In this document: positions 34,987-46,412 of the stretch, piece after piece
Layout of the letters: each line of letters starts with the position of its first letter
Numbering within the stretch: the stretch's first letter is position 1
Origin: Crossaster papposus
Taxonomy: Eukaryota > Echinodermata > Asteroidea > Velatida > Solasteridae
DNA: 64,000 nt
Direction of reading: 5' to 3'
Assembly (NCBI GenBank): GCA_037893245.1
Contig: JBAIAA010000702.1
Coordinates: 310,001-374,000 of the forward strand
Notes under the pieces: generated by a model
Database searches by the model: none
The model's input: the letters and a program-made list of their open reading frames with translations, nothing else
Told to the model about the DNA's origin: nothing
Position numbers and translations under genes: made by a program

Positions 34987-36192
34987 TTCGCACCGTGGTC
35001 TTCAGCCAAATGAACTATTTTTTGTCGTACGGGTCCAACCTACTCAAAGTTAATACACCTCGGGAGGTGTCTTAGATATAGGGGTGATTTTAAGCATGAT
35101 ACTTAGGATAAGTTGTTTATTGAATACCACTTGCTCATGACACTTGGGATAAGTAGGTAGATAGGTATCATACTTTGACTTAAGTACGTTTATGAATACG
35201 GGCCCAGAACGCCAAGTGGTTTTACTCCCGGCTAAATTTACTCTGGCCTCTCAGACCTCCCAGCTGCTGATGTTAAAACAAAGAATAGCCTGAAGGAGGT
35301 CTCTCATTCTTTATTGTCCAGTTTGTTTTCTGTTATGTGTGTGAGTTAGTCTTGCATACGCACTGTGGACCTCCGAACAATATAGGTCCACACGATGCGG
35401 ATACGGTTTGTGGACTTGCCCAGGTCCACAATCCGTTTTTCAGTTTCCGAAAAAGCGCGCTAGAGGAAAAACGGGTTAGGGTTATATATAGAAAAGATAG
35501 AAGGAACAGCTGAGAGGCCCAGAATCAAAATTTGAGGGTAAATTTGTTTTGGGGAAGCGGAAAAATGAGTATTTAGTCAACGTTTTTTAACTACACGAAG
35601 ACAAAGGAATGTCCACAGTACGTATGTAAAGTAAAGCTGTGTACATGTCAATACCGCAAATGGAGGGCTTTAATGTAAGTACACACTCACATACTGAGGA
35701 CACCTTGCAAACCGAGCGCGTCCTCGGTATGAAATATTGTGAAAAATGGCACTTTCGTGGCCGTTTTTGACTGTTGGTTAAATATCAAAGCGTTTGGGAG
35801 GAGTCCTCGGTTGACGCATAAGACCTGACGTGAGGCAGTATGCACATTTTTTTCCCCGTCAAAAAAAACGCAAACGGGATTACTCTGAATGGCATAGCGC
35901 CCTCCGTTGGTTGCGCGTGTGAAAATGACGTAAATGTAAACATGTATGTACAATTACATGTGTACATACATGACAACATACTCGTTTAGACATGTCTTAA
36001 CTATTATAACGTTGTTTTGGCCTAAGTGCATATTGTAGTTTATGCGAAGACGTGGTCATTTGCAGCTAGCTAGGTGTACCATGGAGCTGGAATAAATGGT
36101 AAGTAGAGATATTGTATTTGGAAGCTTGCATGTTACTCGCTATGTATGACTATGAGTATGACTGAGTATGAATGTAGCAGAGTATGACATAC

Positions 36193-36759
36193 CCGTCATC
36201 TGGGGTGACTTTGATAGTTTTTGGCACTTCTGATATCTTTTGAGTAGGATAAATGGGGTTTTCACCCTTGATTCTTTCAACTAATAACAATGTGCCTCTT
36301 GGCTATCAATAGACCAAATCATTTCTTCATCAGATTGTGTTTTCATATTTTTTTTAAAACCACAACAAAATATCAAAGTCACCCCGTTGTCGGGGTGACA
36401 TTGATAACCAATGAATAAAGCCTATGTTATCAAATTAACCCTCTTATTGGGGTGACTTTGATAATTTTAATTCGTTTTAAAAAAACACAAGCTACAAAAC
36501 TATTCAAACAATACAAATATTTGGGTTTTCTGATAACTTTAATGGTTTGATAGCCCCTCGACCCAGCCTTCCGTTTATAGACCCGTGGCATGATTGTTAC
36601 GGTACATCAGAGCTCAATCAGTATCTGCGAAGACAGAAAAGACAAATACTATCATAAAAACACAACTACACAGAGTTTTGGACACTTTGTTGTTCAATTT
36701 TGACATTCGGGGTGATTTATCAAAGTCACACTGAGTATCAAAGTCACCCCAGATGACGG
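36193..36759. mobile_element. MITE with CCGTCATCTGGGGTGACTTT ends
   Basis: Terminal inverted repeats CCGTCATCTGGGGTGACTTT and complement. Internal copies of GGGGTGACTTTGATA or its complement occur near 36380, 36450 and 36745. TATA-like flanks suggest a TA target but the duplication is not clean. Confidence 0.75.
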
Positions 36760-37026
36760 TATATGACGTGCTCATTTACGTTGTAATGTAATTTTTAGTT
36801 AAATGGCCTCGATCTCTTACTCTAGTCTATAGGATGATATGGGAAGTGAATATGCCTAATTTCAGAATAATATAGAAGTTATAACCAAATTTAACTGCTT
36901 TATTTTGCCAACGCAAGCATGAGTTGTTGAGCACCGTGCGAACAAGAAATAGTTAATTGTAGTTATTGTATAAATAATAAAACAAATAAGTAGCCACAAT
37001 TATTAATATTTAATTGTATAAGCCAA

Positions 37027-37397
37027 TTTGGTATTCCAACTGCACATGCGCACATTTTCCCTTGACGATTTTTCTTTCGATATAAACATTTCATCGATTG
37101 CGTGCAAAAGCATAGCGGGGTACCAGCAAATTTCAAGAGATCGTCGTGTTTTAAAGTTACTAAGTAACATATTTTTGTTTACGTTTTGGTGTTTTCAGCC
37201 GCTTTGTGTGGCCAAACTTTTGTTCGAACAAATATTATTTATTTTTTTCGATTTCACAAGAAAATGTAAAAAATGCGGATTTGGTTACCGCGTCCCCCAT
37301 AGCCTTGTGTGCATTTGTCTGCCGTGTTTGTATCACTTGACCTCCTTGAGAAAAATTGTTGAATCTTGTTGTGCACATGCGCAGTCGGAACTCCAAA
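37027..37397. mobile_element. MITE directly upstream of the recombinase gene
   Basis: TTTGGTATTCCAACTGCACA and the complement of TTTGGAGTTCCGACTGCGCA bound about 371 bp. It ends about 84 bp before the ATG at 37481, so it may supply promoter or 5' UTR sequence. Confidence 0.65.
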
Positions 37398-37480
37398 GTG
37401 GCTTATTATCAGTTTAATGGTATATTGTTGTTGTATTGTTGTGTAGTCTAGGTGTGGCTGACAGAACTACCATAATAAAC

Positions 37481-37607
37481 ATGAAACGAAGTAGTCGTCT
37501 TGATGGAACCTTGACAAATCACCAGCATCATGAAGGGGAGAACGTAATCGCACTGTGGCCTCCAGATTCATCATGGTATCCTGCCGTAATAATCTCCTTC
37601 ACCAAAG
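37481..37607 (+). CDS. Recombinase gene exon 1 (Tudor-like, first half)
   Basis: ATG starts MKRSSRLDGTLTNHQHHEGE and runs to FTKG at donor GTAAGT (37608). It ends in phase 1, matching the exon at 37983. Confidence 0.75.
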
Positions 37608-40600
37608 GTAAGTGCGGAGCCTCTAAAAGGACATATGACGAAAACAAATGGAATGCCCTCGTAATTTGTGGGTTCACGTTAACGTGAACCCACATTAGGG
37701 TTGTGGGTTCCGTAGGTAAGAAATGTAATCCATAATGTAGAATCCCATTTGTTACACATAAATTAAGACAGCTGTATACCCTCTTACATCCCCCCTATGA
37801 CATGTACCACATGTAAATAAACAATGCCATTTTTCCTAAACTTGATTCCTCCCCCCCCCCCCCCCTTTCAGAACCAAAAATATATATGATCTGTAAACAA
37901 CAAATACTTTTCAACATTCCACTCCCAATTGCATGTAATCTCTTTAAAGTTTAATTAGTTGAATTTGTGGCTTTCTTATCAGGAAAGTACTGCGTCCGAT
38001 ACACTGATGGTGTGACACGCTGCCTATTTGAGCACCAGGTGAGAAAATTACCATAGAATGCATTAATTAAAAACAGACAGGTTAGGAAGAATACCAATGA
38101 AATGCGTAATTCTTCCAAATAGGCACTTGGGGAGACAAACTAGCGTAATTTTTTAGGTAATAAGGAGACAGTGGCACTTAGGGAGACATTTTAGTGTCTC
38201 CCTAAGTGCCTTAGAAGTCTTAGAAGTCATATAATGAATGCACATGACACAAATTCTCATTTGAATTACATATCTTTTTATGAAGAGGATAAATACCGGT
38301 ATGTCGTCAGTTAAGTTGCACATCAAGGGCGAATGTTGTTGCTTGTGATGGTGTTAAAATAGATAGTATATTTTATAGATAACACAAAGAAATTGTTATT
38401 TGTTTAAAATTAAATGTGATTTTGATTTGATTTCTACGCCAGGTGGCCCATCCGAGTTTCTTGAATCCGCACTTAAATGGTTCAGACAGTCTACAAAGCA
38501 GTTCCATTTGGGATGATGGCCCACAGGCTGATTCTGGTACAGAACCTGCCGTTTGTACTGCTCCATATGAGGTAATTCACACACACTCAACTTGTTTTCA
38601 GAACCCAAATATTCACTCTGGGTGCCCAGAAGCCAGAAACAAATTTATAAATCAAGTGTTTTTTTTGCAAGCACCCCCCCCCCTTTCACCCCCCCCCCCC
38701 CCCCCCCCCCCCCCCCACCCCACACCCCACCCCTCCCACCCCTACTCCCAACTCCCTCTCCTTCAGAGGGGCAACTAGTCCGAGGCAATTAGGCATATGC
38801 GTCTACCCCGAAAGAAAATAACAGTGGTGTTTTGGGTTTTTTCCACTCGTTCTAAATCATAAACGTTTTCTGCATCCGGCAACATAGAAAGTAGTAAGAT
38901 TTTGATTCATTAGTGAACTTGTTTTCTGAACCCTATCAAATATTCACTGTGGGTGCCCAGAAGCCAGAAACAAATTTGTAAATAAAGTGTTTTTGGCAAG
39001 CACCATCCCCCCCCTTCCCCCCCCCCCCCCCCCCCCCCCACACACCCACCCCTCCCCCACACACCCACCCCTCCCCTCGCCCTCCCACCCCTCCCCAAAG
39101 AAATTGTTATTTGTTTAAAATTAAATGTGATTTTGATTTGATTTCTATGCCAGGTGGCCCATCCGAGTTTCTTGAATCCGCACTTAAATGGTTCAGACAG
39201 TCTACAAAGCAGTTCCATTTGGGATGATGGCCCACAGGCTGATTCTGGTAGAGGACCTGCCGTTTGTACTGCTCCATATGAAGCCTCAAGTGCCGAGTCA
39301 CAGAGATCATCAACCGAGGCTACTGAGACCGGTCACATAACGGTCATGGAGACCAGCAATGAAAGTGGGCACAGGAAATGGGACAAGAAACACTTTTGCT
39401 TTTTCTGTGAAGTACCTCAATCTAAGTTGCCCCGTCATCTCCAGTCATGTCACAAAGAAGAGAGCGAAGTTGTAGAGATTGCGTCTGAGACCAACCCAAG
39501 TGCCCGTAAGATACTTCTGTGGAAAATCCGCAATGTTGGTAATCATAGGCACAATTGCCAAGTCCTTCGGAAAGGCCGGGGTGCACTTATTGTAGGATAT
39601 AGGCCTAATCATAAGGTATCTCCACATGCATACGGACCGTGCATATATTGTTATGGCTATTATGTGCGAAGTGATCTCTGGCGTCACCAGTGCCCACTGA
39701 AACCTGCACTCCCTGCACACTCGCATGGTAGCACTACCACAACTCCTCTGCGTAGATGTGTTGCTCACAAGAGTGATTTGTTAAAGCCTCCACCTGTCGG
39801 TGTGTCTTTCCAGTTGAACCAGGTTCTTATTCCGATGAAGAGAGATGAGGTGACTCTGCTGGCCAAGAATGACACTTTGATTGTGGAAGTAGCCAAGCGG
39901 GAATACGCGAAACTCGGGCACGATGTAGATCAACATGGCTACATCCGAAACAAGATACGGGAATTGGGTCGTCTTGTCATACAACTCCGCAAGAATACAC
40001 ACCAACCAAATGCATCACTTGAATTATTTGTCCACCCCCACTACCTGAATGATATCATCAAGGCTATTCACGGTATTGCTGGCTTTAATGAAGACAAGCA
40101 GTTGTATGATGTTCCGTCTCTAGCTTTAAAGATTGGACATTCCATCAAGAAGTGTGCACTCATACTTAAAGGAAATGCTCTAGAGTCTGGCCAAAAGCAA
40201 AAAGCCCAACACGCTGAAGAATTTCTGCAGTTGTGCGAACTGACCTGGCGAGACCGTGTATCCACCCATGCACACAGAACACTGTACCAAGGAAAGCGCA
40301 ACCAACCTCAAATTCTGCCGACAAATGCTGATGTTGTGAAAATGTCGGCGTTCCTCCATGAAGCTGGCAACAGAGAAGTGGAACTTGTCCAGGATGCTCG
40401 GGGCGAACAAATTGGACCAGCTTGGAAGAGATTGAATGAAGTCGCACTGTGCCACCTTATGTTCAACCGCAGAAGGCAAGGGGAGGTATCAAAAATGAAA
40501 CTAGAAGACTTTCAGAAGCACACAACAGCTAGTGTGAACGGGGAATGCCTGCTGACTGATCTTGAACGGCATCTGTGCAAGATGTTCAGAGTTGTCGAAA

Positions 40601-42159
40601 TAGTTGGCAAGAGGGGTCGAACTGTTCCTGTGCTTCTCAGCAATGAGGTGGTGGCGTGGTTGAGTGCTCTGATTGCGAAGAGAAATGAAGCTGGAGTCGC
40701 CCACGACAACACCTACTTGTTTGCACGATGTTCTTATGGAGGTACAGGTCATATAAGAGGATGTGACTGTATAAGATTGTACGCAGACATGGCGGGCCTT
40801 GACAATGCTGCCAGCATCCGGTCTACAAAACTTCGTAAGCACGTGGCAACCGCATCGCAAATTCTTGCCTTGAAGGAACATCAACTTGAAACACTTGCAA
40901 ACTTCATGGGTCATGATTTGCGTGTCCATCGTGAATACTACCAGTTGCCAGATACTGTGCAGAGGGTCACCAAACTTTCTAGACTTTTTCTCAGCTTGGA
41001 GAGGGGAAACTTGCCTTCCCAGCAGGGCAAATCCCTGGATGAACTGCATGTCACTGGTGGTAAGGACACAGTTGTTTTAAATTATTTACTCAACAGCAAA
41101 AGAAAGACATTAATTATTGCTTTTGTTGAAAAATATTTGATCAGTAATTACTATTCACTAATACATCTTCAACAGCGAAAGAAATGCAAGAAATAACATT
41201 TTGTTATCAGTTCACAATATATGATAACAAATGGTATACGTGTTTGTGTGCATTTCTTTTGCTATTGCTCCTGCATTACAGAACAAGAAAGAGAAATAGA
41301 GAAAAATTAGAAAGAAACAGACCACAGAAATTTGACAAGAGTTGAGTCCACTTTTCTGAATTTACATGCAGGACAACAACCAACTGTCGGGTATGTGTGC
41401 ATTAATCTAACAAAAACTGCTCTTTGTGACTTGCAGAAGGCTTCACTAGTGACGAGGACAGCGATAACAGCAGTGACAATTCCTGTGATGTGCCCAGTGA
41501 AAACAGTAAGTTTAGGCTTTTATGTGTCTGTATTTTAACCAGTTCGCGCCGGATGACGTATATAAACGCAAAAATTTTCCAAAATTCAAAACGAATGACG
41601 CATAAACCTGCCAAGTTCAAGTTCGGAAATGTATGTCAGCAGCGCGCAAGGCCGGAAATGCGTGGGTGTGCTTCCCGGCACTATCAGCCTGAACCCGCTT
41701 CAGATCGAGTTTCGTAAAAAATAATCCCGCCCGTGGGCTTGGCGATGTTAAAATAATCCCGGCGCAAACTGGTTAAGTCGGGCTGTCTTTAAAAAAACAA
41801 TTGTCTGTCTGTCCATTTGTTTGTTCATCTGGCTATCGGGCTGTCTGAATTAAAAGTGCCTAAATATCTGTGTTTGATATCGACTTGTTTCCTATTTGAC
41901 ATTAGGTACTCGACAGGCTCCTATCAGTGTTCCATCTGGAAGTCTGGCATCTCTGAACAACTCGAGACGAGTGAAACGTCGTCCCTGGACTGCCGAGGAG
42001 AAGGGAGACGTTACGAAGGGTTTGCAGAAATTCTTTCTGCTGAAGAAGCTTCCTGGCAAACGAGACATCGAAACATCCTGTCTTGTGGCACTGCAGACAC
42101 GAAGCTGGAGGAACATCAAAGACTTTTGTCGGAACAAAATGAAGCTTCATCAAAGCTAA
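37481..42159 (+). CDS. Tudor-like / zinc finger / tyrosine recombinase / SANT protein
   Basis: Exons 37481-37607, 37983-38038, 39154-41059, 41437-41505 and 41906-42159 join in phase to 2412 bp, 803 residues. Residues about 20-60 (ENVIALWPPDSSWYPAVI, then GKYCVRYTDGVTRCLF) look like a Tudor-type fold. Next come a C2H2-like motif (CFFCEVPQSKLPRHLQSCH, about 140) and a second Cys/His motif (CIYCYGYYVRSDLWRHQC). A tyrosine-recombinase domain follows with its Arg region (FNRRRQGEVSKM, about 500), TKLRKHVAT (Arg of the HxxR box; the first His is Thr) and MGHDLRVHREYYQLP (GH box and Tyr, about 645-660). An acidic Ser/Asp exon and a SANT-like end (RPWTAEEKGDV) complete it. Crypton- or DIRS-type recombinases are the nearest known relatives. 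The main exon is fully open, unlike other element ORFs here, so it is either young or domesticated. Function is inferred only. Confidence 0.75.
37983..38038 (+). CDS. Recombinase gene exon 2 (Tudor-like, second half)
   Basis: Acceptor TTATCAG ends at 37982; donor GTGAGA starts at 38039. The 56-bp exon encodes KYCVRYTDGVTRCLFEHQ and restores phase 0. The Y.V.Y.DG pattern is typical of Tudor-like barrels. Confidence 0.75.
38112..38210. mobile_element. Short copy of the 7332-7609 MITE
   Basis: TTCCAAATAGGCACTTGG through GTCTCCCTAAGTGCC matches the left, self-palindromic half of the element at 7332. It lies in an intron of the recombinase gene. Confidence 0.75.
38443..38571 (+). CDS. Duplicated, in-frame alternative exon of the recombinase gene
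   Basis: This 129-bp segment, with its acceptor (CTACGCCAG) and about 50 bp of upstream intron, is nearly identical to the first part of the main exon (39154 onward). It diverges exactly at CCATATGA, where this copy acquires a donor (GAG|GTAATT). At 43 codons and phase 0, including it would add a repeat of AHPSFLNPHLNGSDSLQSS without breaking the frame. Whether it is spliced in is unknown. Confidence 0.55.
38597..39092. repeat. Duplicated intron block with long C tracts
   Basis: The block TTCACT.TGGGTGCCCAGAAG...CAAGCACC followed by C-rich sequence occurs at about 38597-38760 and again at 38920-39092. C tracts are 28 bp (38689-38716) and 23 bp (39017-39039), with CCCACACCCACCCCT-like tails. 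Confidence 0.85.
39154..41059 (+). CDS. Recombinase gene main exon (zinc motifs and catalytic domain)
   Basis: Acceptor TATGCCAG ends at 39153; donor GTAAGG starts at 41060. The exon opens with GTG (Val), not ATG, supporting upstream exons. It is 1906 bp without a stop. It holds two Cys/His motifs (about 39394-39450 and 39640-39690), the Arg box near 40470, LRKHVAT near 40830 and GHD..VHREYYQ near 40910-40945. Confidence 0.85.
41437..41505 (+). CDS. Recombinase gene acidic linker exon
   Basis: Between acceptor CTTGCAG (ends 41436) and donor GTAAGT (41506), 69 bp encode EGFTSDEDSDNSSDNSCDV and a few more residues. Phase 1 on both sides, fitting its neighbours. Confidence 0.7.
41539..41772. 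mobile_element. TTAA-flanked MITE (piggyBac-like), copy 1
   Basis: Termini CCAGTTCGCGCCGG and CCGGCGCAAACTGG are each flanked by TTAA (41535-41538 and 41773-41776), the piggyBac target. Related copies lie at 61050-61286, 61801-61900 and 63151-63240. Confidence 0.8.
41906..42159 (+). CDS. Recombinase gene last exon (SANT/Myb-like)
   Basis: Acceptor ACATTAG ends at 41905. The exon encodes VKRRPWTAEEKGDVTKGLQ and TRSWRNIKDFCRNKMKLHQ and stops with TAA at 42157-42159. The W.AEE start and W..IK..CRNK end suit a SANT/Myb-type DNA- or histone-binding helix bundle. Confidence 0.75.
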
Positions 42160-42525
42160 GCAGGGTGTTTCGTCAGTTCACATACATGTACGGATGCGTC
42201 AGAGTACTTGACTATTTAGAATTTGCAATCGCAATGATGACTTTAGAATGCACATCAATATGAAACCAATGGACAACCAGCAATTTAGTGTAGTGTCCTC
42301 ACTTTGATAGGTGTAATTCACACACACTCAAGTGTCCTCCATTGGATAGAATGACAAGTATGCCCTCAGTGTGGTAGTGTCTACATGTATGCGTGCGTGT
42401 GTGTGTGTTTGTATGTTGTCTTCAGTCTGTTTCATGTTTTGTCTTCGACGTTTCAGGTATGTGGGGGTTGCCGAGAAGCAACTTATAGTGCTTGTACTCT
42501 TCCCACTCTACCTGATTCGTCTTGT

Positions 42526-42581
<56 letters not shown>

Positions 42582-43077
42582 CGAAAATGGGGCATTTGGG
42601 AGACCTCCCAATAGAGACGTGCACAACATTTTCAATTTTTTATTGTAACCTAACCCGTTTTTACCTAGAGCTTTTTCCACGAAATTTAATATTTATGCAT
42701 TTTGGACCCTACTCTATCGATCTGGACTGTTAAATGTTAAAAAATGTATCTCCTTCCTGTAGTTGGAACGTTAGGGAGACCTCGAAATGTCTCCCTAATG
42801 ACCATGGTCTCCCTAATGTTGTTAAAATTACGCAAAATGGTCTCCCAAAGGGTACTTATTCCAAGATAAATGCACAAGGCATACAAAGCTGGTCGGAAAC
42901 CAGTATTCCGGAATGGCCATCTCTTCATTAACGGCCAGAAATACTACGCTCCGCTGCCCATTTCCAGCCCCACCTCCAGGCCTGAGTGACTGCTGGACAT
43001 CTTCCATCTGATGAAATGTCTTGCAATGTGCTAACTTGTTGTGTAAATTTCTCATGTGTATTTTTTAATGTATTTGG
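42160..43077. other. 3' flank of the recombinase gene
   Basis: A (AAT)n microsatellite of about 55 bp lies at 42527-42581. GTCTCCCTAATG-type words near 42770-42820 resemble the internal part of the 7332 MITE. No coding feature was recognised. Confidence 0.5.
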
Positions 43078-43117
43078 TGTATCTTTATTATACTGAAACG
43101 CAAAAGAAACTTACCAC

Positions 43118-43603
43118 TTTACAAAAATGTAAGGAAATTGTAACCGTTTAAAATAAAAAACAACAACAATTGCTAATTGAAACATTGGCATTTTATTGAT
43201 GACAAGTCAAGTTTTTGACCAAGATACACCATCTCACCAGTTGTTTCTACAGTAAAAAACAGAAGAGGGTGCAATGTCACTCCTCTTTCCATAGCGTCTG
43301 TGGCCACCATTGATTTGGATGCAGGCAGTGCATCGTCGGCGCATACTGCCTACCAGTCTTTGGATGGATTGCTGCATCCCATAGGTGGTGTATGGGATCC
43401 AGGTCAGGGGAGAGCGAAGGCCACTCCATGTTGATGTTCTCGCCTTGGAGAAATGCAGTGGTAAAGCGAGCAGCATGGGGACGAGCGTTGTCATGCTGAA
43501 AGGTTCTCAGTTCTGGGTGGTGTAGAAAGAATGGCAGCAGATGAGGTCGCAGGATGTTATCCACATACTGCTGGGCGATAAGATTCCCATCCACAACAAG
43601 GGC
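43118..43603 (-). pseudogene. Tc1/mariner transposase relic
   Basis: The minus frame reads VVDGNLIAQQYVDNILRPHL, FQHDNARPHAARFTTAFLQ and EWPSLSPDLDPIHHLWDAA, the C-terminal half of a Tc1/mariner DDE transposase. The second catalytic Asp is kept (HDNARPH), but the third acidic position, usually PIE.LW, reads PIHHLW. The N-terminal half is missing: the fragment is cut near 43603 by a C-rich repeat. Confidence 0.85.
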
Positions 43604-43720
43604 GGCGGAACCGGGGGGCCGAGGGGGCCGTTGCCCCCCCCCCCCCCCCCCCCCCCCCCCAACTTTTGAAAAGGTAGCTATTTCCCCCCCCCCCCCCCCC
43701 CCACTTTCTACCAATAACCA
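43601..43720. repeat. GGCGGCGGAACCGG repeat with two C tracts
   Basis: The start word is shared with 18388. C27 lies at 43634-43660 and C19 at 43684-43702. It truncates the Tc1/mariner relic. Confidence 0.7.
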
Positions 43721-44263
43721 ATCGACAGTTCACTGTTAACGTTTGGAATAGGTATAGGCCTTATGCATTTATTTTTAGAACGTGCATTCACTGTAATTTC
43801 ACACACAATTTTGATTTTTAGCGCTACAAAATGATGAAAATCGGCATGCGAACTGTCAAGTGGCGCGCGATGCACCGCTGTTTCGGCCATTGTGTAACGC
43901 GACATAAGGTTGTGCGCATGTGCCATTTTCAAAACAAGGTCAAATAAAATGCATAATTCATGAGTGGTGACCAGCGACATAGGGCCATTCAAAAACCGAA
44001 CATTACCGATGAATACTGACATTAGGGGCTTTTCATTTTTATGAGTTCATTCGTATTGAATATCTGTGATGTAATAAACCCCATAAACCAAATCCCGTTC
44101 CGTTAGTCATTAAGAAAAGGATTGTCAGGACAAATTTGACAGTGAATTTGAAATTTTTCAAACTCAAACAAAAATGGTTCGTATAAACAAGTTGTGATCG
44201 TTTTGAATCATGTGTTTTTGTAAGAGCAAACCCAGCAAGTGATAACAAACTGGGTTTGAATAA

Positions 44264-44428
44264 GGGAATAAATGTGTGTTCGAGAGGTTTTAATCACTCT
44301 GTTTAATACCGATTGGAGTCTGGGTGCTGATAATTACCCGAGCCGAAGGCGAGGGTAATTATCAGCACCCAGACTCCAAGAGGTATTAAACAGAGTGATT
44401 AATACCGACCGAACACACATTTATTCCC
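44264..44428. mobile_element. Long hairpin MITE (GGGAATAAATGTGTGTTC arms)
   Basis: Arms of about 75 bp (GGGAATAAATGTGTGTTCGA..., AGTCTGGGTGCTGATAATTA) pair across the apex CCGAGCCGAAGGCGAGG. One arm alone occurs at 24934-25020. Confidence 0.85.
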
Positions 44429-46412
44429 ATTCATAAATACCTTTTTTGTAAAATTCAGCCCAAAAAGCCCCGAAAATCCCGGAAAATTGTCGCAAGTAAA
44501 TTTCGGTGTTTCGCCATTCTGTCTGTGTCAAATGACATGTTTCCACCTCTGTCGCTCTCTACACAATACATGCAATAAAGCGTATTTACTGTGAACCAGA
44601 CTATTACTGCCATTGGCAACCTCGTTCCCAAGGTGTCGAGCTGTACGCGCTCAACACTACCCGCTCTTATTATTGGAGACGAGGTACGGTTCAGGATTGA
44701 AAATAAAGTGAGCCCTGGGGACGGAATGGTGATTCCAGCTATGTTTAAACACTTCCAGCCATGTCTTTATCGTCCGTTTAATACCGGCCACGTGACGGGC
44801 TCTCGACCAATAGGAATGCCTAAACTGTCCCAGGTATTTATGAATATTAAATTGTATCCGTCTGGAACTGAGTTTTTCGCAACGCGACATTGCGGTCTAT
44901 AGTATGATGCCCGTGTAAATGAGTCTCGTATACTGTTTAAGGACACGTTTGGGAATACGCGGTTCTAGATGTCGGACTCCAATGGGCAAATATCGGGCTG
45001 AATGCTCAAATTTTCAATAGAGCCTGAAAGTACGCCATTTTGTCTTTGCGCTTCTGGACCCTTTCGTGACCCTTCTATGGGCATTTTACATGGGGTTTCC
45101 CTTTCTCTTTCTATACTCTTTGAGTAAACGATTTCTAAGCATACTCTCCCTAGAGAAACATTCATGTTTTAATTTTATCTTGGCATTCCACAAGTTAGAA
45201 AAAATGATAAGAAATCAGTAGGAAATGGGTAAAAACACATTCACAACCTTCAGAACCGGATTTTCGTTTCTAGGTCTCCTTGTTCGATCACTTTTGTTTT
45301 CACATCGCGTACTTGTATGAGAACCAAAATTGAAAACGACGTTAAGATTTACCTACCTACAACCAACGGATTCTATATTTTATTTAGGCTCATCTGGATC
45401 GGATCACTATTTCAACAATTTTTATCATATCAACGACTATTTTATAATTGTTTGTAATCGCAAAGTTTATATAAAAAAATATTTTTTGTTCAAAAGCTTT
45501 TTAATTTAACCTTAAGTTTTTACCCAATGACCGCCACAACATTATTTCATAAATTGTCTTTGTAAAGAGTGCTTGGATTTCACGTATTTTTTGACTTTCG
45601 AAAGTGAAGGTGTCAAGTTTGGGCACAATATTTCTCTTTTCGCGTTCGTGCAAATTTTCAGTTTCATATATCGAGATGCTATAGCAACAATTTTACAAAG
45701 GTCTTATTTCCGAGGGTGATTACCAAAAATAATTTCAAAACCGCAGACGCTAATATAATTTTCTTATTCGTAAGGTCACTTGAATATTTGTTGAATGAAA
45801 ATAAGTCGAAAAGTCTCCAGTATTACAAAATCTGCCAAAGACTGAACGTATGTTTCTTTTTAGTTCCGGATCGCGCATATTAAAGTACGCACCGACTATA
45901 AACACGCGCGCGAGCGATTTTATTTGTTGCTGCGCCACGGTCAAGCTGTGCTACAGACAAAAATTTCAAAAACTTTCTCTTACACAAACTACTTTATAAA
46001 TAAATACAAACTAAATAAGTTAAGAGGGCCTAGTAATATTTCGATCTTAACAAGATCTTCTTCAGATGCAAAATGGCCGTGTACTTGAAACAAACAGTTC
46101 ATTTAAAATACTTCCAATAATATAATTAATAATTTATCTGCTTGATTTGGGGTGGTTCTCGCTGTACAATTTTGCTGTTAATCGCGCGATTATTTTGTAT
46201 GCACAAGATGTACCTGATCCGGAACTGATTAATCCGATCTGGATCTAGGAACAGCATCCTGATCCACGTAGCGCTTTCACGCGGTTTCTACTAATAGCAC
46301 TCAAAGCCCTGCGGACATTCGGCCAGATCCGTGGTTATTAGCGCAAAAAAACATGTGCTCAATCAGAGCCTCCTTAAAGGCCCTGTCACACTTTTGCGTA
46401 TCATAATTCCTT
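44429..46412. other. Region with no recognised gene
   Basis: No coding similarity, array or convincing transposon ends were found. GC content is low and short open frames look random. Confidence 0.4.

Larger units (their letters stand above)
32381..35204. mobile_element. PIF/Harbinger-type element 2, nearly full length
   Basis: A 2824-bp element with GGCCCGTATTCATAAAC termini and CAG duplications at 32378-32380 and 35205-35207. It holds the usual two genes in convergent order: a Myb/SANT-like protein on the plus strand and a DDE transposase on the minus strand. It abuts element 1 with a single shared CAG. Three-base TSDs are expected for this superfamily (TWA commonly, CWG in some lineages). 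Confidence 0.88.

Noticed and set aside
44591..44902. 103-codon ORF as a gene
   Set aside because: No similarity, no splice context and overlapping frames on both strands; treated as chance.
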